58,349 nt of DNA from Christensenella sp034926635 (GTDB lineage: Bacteria > Bacillota > Clostridia > Christensenellales > Christensenellaceae). Each line of letters begins with the position of its first letter. Within the stretch, counting starts at the first letter, position 1. Below, one piece after another: positions 25,132 through 32,936 of the stretch. A program made the position numbers and the translations under genes. The stretch is from assembly GCA_034926635.1 (NCBI GenBank), contig JAYFQX010000023.1, positions 1 through 58,349 on the forward strand, written 5' to 3'. A model generated the notes under the pieces. That model was given only the letters and a program-made list of their open reading frames with translations. It did not search any database and was not told the DNA's origin.

Positions 25132-26388
25132 ATGGGCATGACAATGACACAAAAAATACTGGCGGCAAAAGCAAATTTAGCCAGCGTAATGCCGGGGCAG
25201 CTCATTTCCATTCATCTCGATATGGTTTTGGGAAACGATATTACGTCTCCTGTTGCTATCCGTGAGTTTAACAAAACCGGAAAAGAGGTATTTGACCGCG
25301 AAAAAATTGCATTGGTAATGGATCATTTTACGCCAAATAAAGATATTAAAGCGGCGGAGCAATGTAAGCTGGTGCGCGAATTTGCAAATAAACACGGGAT
25401 CGTTAATTTCTTTGACGTAGGGCAAATGGGTATCGAGCACGCGCTGCTTCCGGAAAAAGGATTGGTTTTGGCAGGTGATGCGGTGATCGGCGCGGATTCT
25501 CATACCTGCACCTATGGCGCCCTGGGCGCTTTTTCCACGGGCGTCGGCTCAACGGATATGGCGGCAGCTATGGCGACGGGGAAAGTATGGCTGAAAGTGC
25601 CGCAGACAATCCGTTTTAACCTGCGTGGAGAACTGAAAAAATATGTCAGTGGCAAAGACGTGATCTTGCATATCATCGGTATGATCGGCGTGGATGGCGC
25701 GTTATATCAGTCGATGGAGTTCGGAGGAGAAGGGCTTGCATCGCTCTCCATGGATGACCGGCTGTGTATGGCGAATATGGCGATCGAGGCGGGCGGCAAA
25801 AATGGTATTTTTGAAGTGGATGATCAGACGATAGAATATCTGCGCAGCCATTCCGAGAAAGAATTTGATATTTACCGACCGGATCCGGACGCTGCGTATC
25901 TTCGCGTCATTGATATTGATTTATCGGAGATCAAGTCCACGGTGGCATTTCCGCACCTCCCCGAAAATACCAAAACGATCGATGAAGTCGGCGATATCCC
26001 GATCGACCAAGTGGTGATCGGTTCATGCACTAATGGCAGGATCAGCGACCTGCGTGCTGCAGCGGATATTCTGGTGGGACGGAAAGTCGCCAAAAATGTG
26101 CGTGCGATTATCTTCCCTGCAACGCAGGCGATCTACCTGCAGGCGATCAAGGAAGGATTGATTAAGATTTTTGTGGAATCGGGATGCGCGGTTTCTACGC
26201 CTACCTGCGGACCGTGCCTTGGTGGGCATTGCGGAATCCTTGCAGCAGGAGAACGCGCGGTGGCGACGACCAACCGTAATTTTGTAGGGCGAATGGGACA
26301 TGTAAAGTCGGAAGTATATCTCGCTAGCCCGGAAGTTGCGGCGGCAAGCGCGGTGGCAGGCAGAATTGCTTCGCCCATGGATATTTAA
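25132..26388 (+). CDS. leuC: 3-Isopropylmalate dehydratase, large subunit
   Basis: This 418-residue aconitase-family subunit holds the 4Fe-4S cluster. It isomerises isopropylmalate and, in the citramalate route, citramalate. The cysteines are in IGSCTNGRISDL and PTCGPCLGGHCG. GADSHTCTYGALGAF is also typical. The length and style match the short (archaeal/clostridial HacA-like) type rather than the 470-residue enteric LeuC. I chose the ATG at 25132, which has AGAGG upstream. It is paired with leuD 13 bases downstream. Confidence 0.94.
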   Translation: MGMTMTQKILAAKANLASVMPGQLISIHLDMVLGNDITSPVAIREFNKTGKEVFDREKIALVMDHFTPNKDIKAAEQCKLVREFANKHGIVNFFDVGQMGIEHALLPEKGLVLAGDAVIGADSHTCTYGALGAFSTGVGSTDMAAAMATGKVWLKVPQTIRFNLRGELKKYVSGKDVILHIIGMIGVDGALYQSMEFGGEGLASLSMDDRLCMANMAIEAGGKNGIFEVDDQTIEYLRSHSEKEFDIYRPDPDAAYLRVIDIDLSEIKSTVAFPHLPENTKTIDEVGDIPIDQVVIGSCTNGRISDLRAAADILVGRKVAKNVRAIIFPATQAIYLQAIKEGLIKIFVESGCAVSTPTCGPCLGGHCGILAAGERAVATTNRNFVGRMGHVKSEVYLASPEVAAASAVAGRIASPMDI

Positions 26389-26401
26389 GGAGGAACGCAG
26401 A

Positions 26402-26893
26402 ATGAATACAAAAGGAAGAGTATTTAAATACGGGGACAACATTGATACGGACGTCATTATTCCTGCACGTTATTTAAACACCTCCGATCCGAAGGAGTTG
26501 GCAGCGCACTGCATGGAAGACATTGATACATCGTTTGTATCAAAGGTGAAAAAGGGCGATATTATGGTTGGCGCTAAGAATTTTGGCTGCGGGTCATCAC
26601 GAGAGCACGCGCCCATTGCCATTAAGGAATCGGGGATCAGTTGCGTGATCGCTGCGAGCTTTGCCCGTATTTTTTATCGCAATGCCATTAACATCGGACT
26701 GCCCATTCTGGAATGCGCAGAAGCGTCCTGCGGAATCAAAGAGGGCGATGAAGTAGAAGTGGATTTTGCTACGGGGGATATCCACGATTTGACTACGGGG
26801 AAAACCTATAAAGCGCAGCCGTTTCCGGATTTTATTCAGGATATCATTGCCTGCGGCGGCTTGATTGAAGCAGTAAAGCACGATAAACTGTGA
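26402..26893 (+). CDS. leuD: 3-Isopropylmalate dehydratase, small subunit
   Basis: This 163-residue swivelling-domain partner of LeuC has FKYGDNIDTDVIIPARYL at the start and the substrate-binding loop NFGCGSSREHAP. The ATG at 26402 has AAGGAGGAA eight bases upstream. Upstream frame extension would overlap leuC by 50 bases and is unlikely. It is the last gene of the operon before a terminator. No leuB follows, so the next dehydrogenase must be encoded elsewhere. Confidence 0.94.
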   Translation: MNTKGRVFKYGDNIDTDVIIPARYLNTSDPKELAAHCMEDIDTSFVSKVKKGDIMVGAKNFGCGSSREHAPIAIKESGISCVIAASFARIFYRNAINIGLPILECAEASCGIKEGDEVEVDFATGDIHDLTTGKTYKAQPFPDFIQDIIACGGLIEAVKHDKL

Positions 26894-27037
26894 TGCTGAT
26901 CCTTGATGAAGAACAAGAGGTGCTTTTCATTCCACAAGCTATGTTGATCTCTGCGGTTATGGCGTAAAGGAATGTATTAAGCGAATATTGCTGTCGGCCA
27001 AAATAAAATTTTTAGTAGAATAACTTTGATGAAAATA

Positions 27038-27069
27038 AAAGGAGCTGCAATTTGGCAGTTCCTTTTTTA
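27038..27069 (+). terminator. Terminator of the ilv-leu operon
   Basis: AAAAGGAGCTGC pairs with GCAGTTCCTTTT (one G-U pair) around a six-base loop and runs into T6. It ends the leuD transcript. It also overlaps the last bases of the convergent GNAT gene, so it may work in both directions. Confidence 0.8.
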
Positions 27070-27933
27070 TCCATTGTTTTTTGATTGTTTATGGGGGTGC
27101 GCAGTGATGACCGTATGGCTTGCCGCGTTGATGGTAATGATGCAATCTGCAGCGTCCACATACCAGTTTTTGCCTTTGCGTATGATATTATTGCCAGACT
27201 GCACGATTTTTTGGCGGCACCATGCAACAATATCTTCCGTATCTGTCAACCCAAGGTTTTGCGCAATGCGGCGCGACCCTGCCTTGGTAGTGTGTAAAAG
27301 TTCCGGCTGCAGGGAAAAGCCCTTTTGTAAAGATACTGAATTTTCTGTTTCAAAGCAATATCTATTTATGACTGTTTCAAGTATTTCAGAAGGAATCTCG
27401 TGGATAGAGCAAACCTGCGCAGGATTTTGTATATAAGGCGAAAGTTTTTTTTCAAACCAGCATACGTCATGCCAAAGCCCGGATTTATATCCGGTGTTAT
27501 GGTAAGTACCAAGCCGCCGAAACCCAAGGCTGCGATGCAACCCTTCGCTTTTTGCATTGGGCAGCGTCACGCCTCCGTATACGTTTTTTATTCCCTGTCG
27601 ACGCAATAATTCCATCAGAACAAGATAAAGCTTTTTTCCGATGCTCTGGGAAGTCATCGTTTGATCGAGATAGACAGAAAGTTCAGCGTTCCATTGATAT
27701 GCCTCACGTTCTTTTTGACGGTGGGCATAAGCATCACCGACGACCTGCCCTTTTTCTTCCCAGACGAGGTATGGATAAAATTCTCCGATGGCGGAAATTC
27801 GTTCTGCAAATTCCGTTTGACTGGGCAGCGTACATTCGAAAGTAATGGGTGTGTCAATATATTGTGCATAAATGTTTAAAAGAGCATCAGCGTCAGCTGG
27901 CATTGCGAATCGTATAGGGCTATTTTTTTTCAT
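27067..27933 (-). CDS. GNAT acetyltransferase fused to a DUF3781-like domain
   Basis: This 288-residue protein has two parts. Residues 1-165 are a GNAT N-acetyltransferase of the phosphinothricin acetyltransferase type (IRFAMPADADALLNIYAQY, then GKKLYLVLMELLRRQG and GGVTLPNAKSEGLHRSLGF). Residues about 180-280 resemble DUF3781: ELLHTTKAGSRRIAQNLGL, EDIVAWCRQKI, then RKGKNWYVD and ITINAASHTVITAH. The function of that domain is not known to me. AAGGAAC precedes the ATG. The family link of the second part is from memory of its motif pattern and should be searched. Confidence 0.75.
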   Translation of the reverse strand: MKKNSPIRFAMPADADALLNIYAQYIDTPITFECTLPSQTEFAERISAIGEFYPYLVWEEKGQVVGDAYAHRQKEREAYQWNAELSVYLDQTMTSQSIGKKLYLVLMELLRRQGIKNVYGGVTLPNAKSEGLHRSLGFRRLGTYHNTGYKSGLWHDVCWFEKKLSPYIQNPAQVCSIHEIPSEILETVINRYCFETENSVSLQKGFSLQPELLHTTKAGSRRIAQNLGLTDTEDIVAWCRQKIVQSGNNIIRKGKNWYVDAADCIITINAASHTVITAHPHKQSKNNG

Positions 27934-27971
27934 TCAGTTCCTTTCGCGGCTGTCTGCCTTGATCAATAAAA

Positions 27972-29246
27972 TTATTCTGTTTTTTTATTGATATAACGGG
28001 GATGAAATTTGCTGTAAAGTATCTTTTGTTCGGAATATAAGCTGGAATATCCGGATAGCGCATAAGAAATCGCGCAAGCCAGCAGAAAATACAAGATCCC
28101 GCTTGCGCCGAAAAGGGAACAGCCGAGCACCAATGCACTGATCGGGCAGTTGACCACGCCGCAAAACAGGCAAATCAGCCCGATTGCCGCCCCAAAAGCA
28201 GGATCGAGTCCCAAAAGACCACCCATCCAGCAGCCAAAAGTCGCGCCGATAAAAAAACTGGGGATGATCTCACCGCCCTTGAAACCAGCGCCTATGGTAA
28301 GCGCAGTTAAAATCAGCTTAAGAGCAAAAGCTTCCGGCTTTGCAGTCCCCCCGAGAGCGCTTGCGATTACATGGCTGCCCGCGCCTTCATAATCATTGGT
28401 GCCGGAAAGAAGCATCAGGCACATGACAAGCGCGCCGCCCGCCAATACGCGAAGATAAGGGTTTGGAAGTAATTTTTCATAAAGTTTTCCGGAAAATTGC
28501 AGGGCGCGGCAAAAAAGGATGCAGACCACAGCGCAAAGCGCGGCAAGAGCAGCGGTTTGCAGCGCGGGAATCAGGGAGATTCCCTGCATCATGGTCATTT
28601 CAAAATGAGGTGCTACAGCGCCGAGCTGTGCGGCGATCCCGGCGGAAAGAAGGCTGGAAACCGAAACCGGAACAAGGGCAGAATAGTGCATTTGCCCTAC
28701 GCTTACAACTTCCAGCACAAAAACAGTCGCGACAACCGGCATGCCGAACAAAGCTGAAAAAACAGCTGCCATACCGCACATCGTAGCGACATGCAAAGAT
28801 TTTTCTTCTAATTTAAGAAATTTTCCCGCGCCATATCCAAGACTTCCGCCAATTTGCAGCGCAGCGCTTTCCCGTCCGGCGGAACCGCCAAATAAATGGG
28901 TGATTGCGGTAGAAATGAAAATGAGTGGAGCCATGCGCATGGGAACGCGCTTAGAAGAGCGGACAGCTAAAAATACAAGATCGGTTCCGCGGCTTTTTTT
29001 TACGCCGCATATGCGGTACAGCCAAACAATAAAAAGACCGCCTGCCGGAAGGAAAAGAACCAGCCACCAGTTGGCATCACAGGTAATGTTTGCCCACTGC
29101 ATAACATAGTAAAAGAGAGTGCCGACAAGACCGCCGATCACCGCGCCGATTACCGCGCTCAAAAGAATCCATTTACAAAACGAAATCAGGCGCTGCTTCC
29201 AGTGCCCTGCTTTTTGATAAAGCGTTTTCTTTTTATCTTCCCACAA
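27972..29246 (-). CDS. CLC-family chloride/fluoride transporter
   Basis: This is a 424-residue membrane protein of the CLC channel/antiporter family. The central motif reads HLFGGSAGRESAALQIG where most CLC proteins have GREGP. The outer motif GGEIIPSFFIGATFG corresponds to GxFxP. The stretch SRGTDLVFLAV...PMRMAPLIF followed by THLFGGSAGRE resembles the CLC-F branch, which exports fluoride, but the diagnostic GNN is GTD here. I placed the start at TTG 29246, eight bases after GGAGG; the TTG at 29252 is too close. Ion specificity is open. Confidence 0.82.
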   Translation of the reverse strand: MWEDKKKTLYQKAGHWKQRLISFCKWILLSAVIGAVIGGLVGTLFYYVMQWANITCDANWWLVLFLPAGGLFIVWLYRICGVKKSRGTDLVFLAVRSSKRVPMRMAPLIFISTAITHLFGGSAGRESAALQIGGSLGYGAGKFLKLEEKSLHVATMCGMAAVFSALFGMPVVATVFVLEVVSVGQMHYSALVPVSVSSLLSAGIAAQLGAVAPHFEMTMMQGISLIPALQTAALAALCAVVCILFCRALQFSGKLYEKLLPNPYLRVLAGGALVMCLMLLSGTNDYEGAGSHVIASALGGTAKPEAFALKLILTALTIGAGFKGGEIIPSFFIGATFGCWMGGLLGLDPAFGAAIGLICLFCGVVNCPISALVLGCSLFGASGILYFLLACAISYALSGYSSLYSEQKILYSKFHPRYINKKTE

Positions 29247-29285
29247 GACCAAGGCCTCCTTTTTCAGTCCTGTTTTGGTGTTGTG

Positions 29286-30113
29286 CTATTTACATTCCCG
29301 GTTAAACTGCTCTTTTTTCTCGCTGCCTTCCTGAAGAAGTTTCCGCAGCGTATCTTCATCATTTTCTGCAACCGCATCGCGCAGCGCGGTGATGTTTTTG
29401 ATTAATTCGTCGATTTCAGCAGTAAGGATATCGCTGTTTTCCGTAAAAAGCTCGGACCACATGACGGGGTTCAGCTTTGCAACACGCGTAAGATCCATAA
29501 AACTGCCGGCAGAAAAGCCGCAAAAATCTTCTGCAGCTTTACTTTTGACATAAGCGTTGGAAACGATATGCGCAAGCTGTGACGTATAGCCGATGACTTC
29601 ATCATGTTTTTGGGCGCTGCAATGCGTGATGCGCGTAAACCCGATCTGCTTTGCGAGGTCTGCCAATATATTCTGTGCGTCTTGATCGGTTGTTTTATCG
29701 TGTGTAATAATAAAACTGGCGCCCTGGAACAGCGATGCTTCGCTGTTCGCAAACCCGCTGGTCTCCTTGCCCGCCATGGGATGGCAGCCGACGTAATGCA
29801 CGTTTTTTTCACGCAGCGGTGCGGATACGTTTGCCGCAATAAAACGTTTGATCCCGCAAATGTCGGCGACAATGCAGCCTGGTTTAAATGACGTTTGCAG
29901 AATATATTCCACCGTATCACGCGGATACAGGCATACAAAAACAATATCGCAGCCGGAGACGTCCGTATCGCTGTCGATCACGCCCTGCCGGTACGCTTCG
30001 GTAATCACGGCCGGGTCGTTGTCTGCGCCGCAGACTTTGTGATCTGTATATTCTTTGATCGCGCGCGCAAGAGAGCCGCCGATCAGCCCCAAACCTACGA
30101 CGCCGATCTTCAT
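29286..30113 (-). CDS. tyrA: Prephenate dehydrogenase
   Basis: This 275-residue enzyme oxidatively decarboxylates prephenate to 4-hydroxyphenylpyruvate for tyrosine. The NAD-binding GLGLIGGSLARAI is at the N-terminus. GCHPMAGKETSGF and a YTSQLAHIVSNA helix are characteristic. No ACT or chorismate mutase domain is attached. The ATG overlaps the TGA of hisC (ATGA), with AAGGAGA upstream. The pair thus probably carries out the last two steps of tyrosine synthesis. Confidence 0.92.
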   Translation of the reverse strand: MKIGVVGLGLIGGSLARAIKEYTDHKVCGADNDPAVITEAYRQGVIDSDTDVSGCDIVFVCLYPRDTVEYILQTSFKPGCIVADICGIKRFIAANVSAPLREKNVHYVGCHPMAGKETSGFANSEASLFQGASFIITHDKTTDQDAQNILADLAKQIGFTRITHCSAQKHDEVIGYTSQLAHIVSNAYVKSKAAEDFCGFSAGSFMDLTRVAKLNPVMWSELFTENSDILTAEIDELIKNITALRDAVAENDEDTLRKLLQEGSEKKEQFNRECK

Positions 30114-31195
30114 AGGATCTCCTTCATAGCCGAGAGAAACACAGCCATTTCTTCCGGCGTTCCGATGGTCACACGTAAGTATTCCCGGATGCGTGGTTGG
30201 TTAAAATATCGTACAAGCACGCCTTTTTCCCGTAATGCCCGGAAAATATGCGCAGTATTTTTACCGCAGTGGACAAACAGGAAGTTTGCGCCGGAAGGCA
30301 GACAGGAAATTCCCATATCCTGTAATTGTTTTTTTGTGGATTCACGCGTTGCAATGATTTCAGTTATTACTTTTTCCGTATACTCCCGGTCACGGATTGC
30401 CGCTGCCGCACCTGCCTGCGCCAGCCTGTCCACCGGATAGGAGTTAAAGCTGTCTTTCACGGTGCGCAGCGCGTCGATCAGGCTTTCCTGTGCAAGCACA
30501 TAGCCGACGCGAAGACCCGCGAGAGAATGAGATTTGGAAAAGGTACGCACAATAGCGAGGTTATCACAGTCCCGCAAAAGAGGGATAGCGCTTTCGCCGC
30601 CAAAAGCGATATACGCTTCGTCTATGAGCACCACACCATCGGTTTCACTTGCGATGCGGCGAATATCGTTTTGTGTCAGACAAATTCCGGTAGGGGCATT
30701 TGGGTTTGCGATCACAACTCCGCGGCTTTTTAAAAGACTATCTATATTTACTGTAAAATCTTCACGAAGCGGCACAGTTTCCAGCGCGATATCAAAAAAA
30801 TCAGACCATACCGGATAAAAACTATAGGTGATATCCGCCGTCCGTAAGGAATATCGTTTCTCTGTACCGGGGAACCAGTTTTCAGCACCGGCGGTTTTGT
30901 TTTGGAAAAAAGCCGAGAAACAAAAGGCAAGAGCCTCGTCAGAGCCGTTCGCACAAAAAACCTGTGACGGAGAAAGCCCGCAGCTTTGTGCGATGGCTTC
31001 CCGAAGGATATCGGCATCCGGAGAGGGATATAAACGCAAATTAGGAACCTCCCGCGCAATGGCCTGCGCCACTTTCGGGCTGGGGGGATAAGCGTTTTCA
31101 TTGGTGTTCAGTTTTACCAGTTTTTCTTTGGGTTGTTCACCCGCAGTATAAGGCGTCAAGCTTTTTGCTTTGTCGCTCCAATATTGCTGTATCAT
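30110..31195 (-). CDS. hisC: Histidinol-phosphate/aromatic aminotransferase
   Basis: This 361-residue PLP enzyme has fold-type I features: KLNTNENAYPPSPKV at the start, ANPNAPTGI, the PLP lysine in RTFSKSHSLAGLRVGY, and a C-terminal RITIGTPEEM-like VTIGTPEEM. The family accepts histidinol phosphate and often aromatic oxo acids. Coupling to tyrA favours an aromatic aminotransferase role, possibly as well as histidine synthesis. The Shine-Dalgarno GGAGG is 13 bases from the ATG. The gap holds the 12-base palindrome GGCAAACTTGCC, which could shorten the distance by folding. Confidence 0.88.
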   Translation of the reverse strand: MIQQYWSDKAKSLTPYTAGEQPKEKLVKLNTNENAYPPSPKVAQAIAREVPNLRLYPSPDADILREAIAQSCGLSPSQVFCANGSDEALAFCFSAFFQNKTAGAENWFPGTEKRYSLRTADITYSFYPVWSDFFDIALETVPLREDFTVNIDSLLKSRGVVIANPNAPTGICLTQNDIRRIASETDGVVLIDEAYIAFGGESAIPLLRDCDNLAIVRTFSKSHSLAGLRVGYVLAQESLIDALRTVKDSFNSYPVDRLAQAGAAAAIRDREYTEKVITEIIATRESTKKQLQDMGISCLPSGANFLFVHCGKNTAHIFRALREKGVLVRYFNQPRIREYLRVTIGTPEEMAVFLSAMKEIL

Positions 31196-31292
31196 GACGG
31201 CAAGTTTGCCTCCTCGGTTAAAATATCAATTGTTATTTAAATTCTACCATAAAATAGAGAAAAATAGTGCAAAATATGTTAAGATATCATTT

Positions 31293-31811
31293 ATGGAAAT
31301 TCAAACGAAAAAAAAGCGTTGCGCGTGGGCGAAAGACGCGCTTTTGATTGATTATCACGATCATGAATACGGCAGAATCAAATCGGACGACAACGATCTC
31401 TTTGAAAAACTGTGTCTGGAAAGTTTTCAGGCAGGGCTTTCGTGGCGGACGGTGCTTGCAAAACGCGATGCGTTTCGGCGCGCGTTTTATGGATTTGATA
31501 TCAAACAGTGTGCGGCGCTTACCGATGATTATCTGGATTCCCTGACACAAGACAAAAGCATTATCCGTAACCGAAGAAAGATTTATGCTGTTCGGGGAAA
31601 TGCCCGTGCAGCACTGCGCGCAGCAGCGGAGCATGAGAGCTTGTTTCGTTTTCTTTACGGTTTCAAAAAACCAGAAGCAATGTATTTGGCGCTCAAACAA
31701 TATGGATTTGTTTTTGTTGGGAAAACAATTTGTGAATCATTTATGCAAAGCGTGGGAATGACGGAAGCGCATGAACCGGACTGTTTTTTGCATACACTGC
31801 CACAAGGCTGA
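31293..31811 (+). CDS. tag: DNA-3-methyladenine glycosylase I
   Basis: This 172-residue base-excision repair enzyme removes 3-methyladenine. It follows E. coli Tag closely: RCAWAKD..LIDYHDHEYG, LCLESFQAGLSW, IIRNRRKI and FVGKTICESFMQSVGM. The zinc ligands appear to be kept (Cys in CAW, His in YHD, then a C-terminal EAHEPDC). I chose the ATG at 31293 because the family begins there. Upstream frame codons (from 31170) do not look like protein. No good ribosome-binding site precedes this ATG, so the start or mode of initiation is less certain. Confidence 0.85.
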   Translation: MEIQTKKKRCAWAKDALLIDYHDHEYGRIKSDDNDLFEKLCLESFQAGLSWRTVLAKRDAFRRAFYGFDIKQCAALTDDYLDSLTQDKSIIRNRRKIYAVRGNARAALRAAAEHESLFRFLYGFKKPEAMYLALKQYGFVFVGKTICESFMQSVGMTEAHEPDCFLHTLPQG

Positions 31812-31861
31812 AGAAAAATACGGCTGCGCAGCGAGCGCGGCAGGAAGAACAGGGTAAAACT

Positions 31862-32854
31862 ATGCCGACGACACTGACGCATAAAATTGCGGCGGATAAT
31901 ATCTTGGGAAAATTAAAAGATACCCCGGCGGGACAGCTGATTCAAGGAGAGCTGCCTGCATACTATTCAGGTTCTCAAGGCGGGGATCCTTTTATGCTGT
32001 ATAAATTTTATTTTTTTCTATGCGGCGCAAAAACAAAAATGATGGGATGGGCGCTGCATTATACAAGACCCCAGCGTTTTTTTTGCGAAGGGGCGGAGTA
32101 CATCAAAAATAACGGAAGTGATACCTTAAAGAGTTATTTTTACGGTTATATCACACATTATTGTCTGGATATGCTGCTGCATCCATGGATTAATAAAATT
32201 ACAAAAGCCATGTCGACACATAATACGCTGGAAAGTGCGCTGGATATTTTATACGCCAAGCAAAACGGTATAGACGCCTATACATTTGATAAAGAACAGT
32301 TTGCAAGGGATACATTGATCACAACGGGCGAGATCGATGATTTTTATATGCACATGAAATATCTTTTTAAAGATATGAAGATCAAACCAAAGCCCTATCA
32401 GCGTGCTTATGGCTATTATGCTTATTACAACAGTCTGGTAAGCCGCCCCGGGAAAAAAGAACTTCGGAAATTGAAAATGCTGAATATTATATCGCAGGTG
32501 AAGCTGCAGACGTTGCTTTATCAACCGTGGGAAACTTATGAAGGACTTTTTGATTATGATTTCTTTTTGGGACTGCTTGAAAAAGCGGTCGATTGGAGCG
32601 TCCGCCGGATTGCGCTGATGGACGCATATTTTCGCGGTGAAAAAGATATGAGTGCACTGCAAAGCGAGTTTTATAACGTATCTTTTCACGGGAAGCCGAT
32701 TATCCCACAGGAGGAGCGTAAGGCGTTCCGACGGCTCTATAAAAAAGCACCCGTCAGACAGATCAGGGAAAGTGGTTTGAGTCGCGCACAGATCAGTGCG
32801 TGTGAAAAGGAGAAAACGCCTGAAAACACAGGGGAAAAGCCGCTGCTTCCTTGA
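31862..32854 (+). CDS. Zinc-dependent phospholipase C-like protein
   Basis: This 330-residue protein matches the zinc-dependent phospholipase C/S1-P1 nuclease-like family common in Clostridia. It has THKIAADNI near the start, SGSQGGDPFMLYKFYF, and GYITHYCLDMLLHPWI, whose His and Asp residues should bind zinc. There is no signal peptide, so it is probably cytoplasmic, unlike the secreted alpha-toxins. The C-terminal 60 residues are charged and likely disordered. AGGGTAAAAC precedes the ATG. It lies 50 bases after tag. The substrate is unknown. Confidence 0.78.
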   Translation: MPTTLTHKIAADNILGKLKDTPAGQLIQGELPAYYSGSQGGDPFMLYKFYFFLCGAKTKMMGWALHYTRPQRFFCEGAEYIKNNGSDTLKSYFYGYITHYCLDMLLHPWINKITKAMSTHNTLESALDILYAKQNGIDAYTFDKEQFARDTLITTGEIDDFYMHMKYLFKDMKIKPKPYQRAYGYYAYYNSLVSRPGKKELRKLKMLNIISQVKLQTLLYQPWETYEGLFDYDFFLGLLEKAVDWSVRRIALMDAYFRGEKDMSALQSEFYNVSFHGKPIIPQEERKAFRRLYKKAPVRQIRESGLSRAQISACEKEKTPENTGEKPLLP

Positions 32855-32880
32855 CTTTTCCTTGCAGAAAATACTATAAT
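32851..32880 (+). promoter_or_regulatory. Promoter of nifJ
   Basis: TTGACT (32851-32856) and TATAAT (32875-32880) are separated by 18 bases. Transcription would start near 32887, about 50 bases before the gene. The -35 overlaps the stop codon of the preceding gene. Confidence 0.75.
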
Positions 32881-32936
32881 ATATAATGTTGTGGACAATT
32901 TAAGTAACTATATAAATTTTTAGGAGGTCACGATTC

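Noticed and set aside
29247..29285. Fluoride riboswitch before the CLC gene
   Set aside because: Only 39 bases separate the start from the tyrA stop, which is too short, and no pseudoknot-like pattern is visible.
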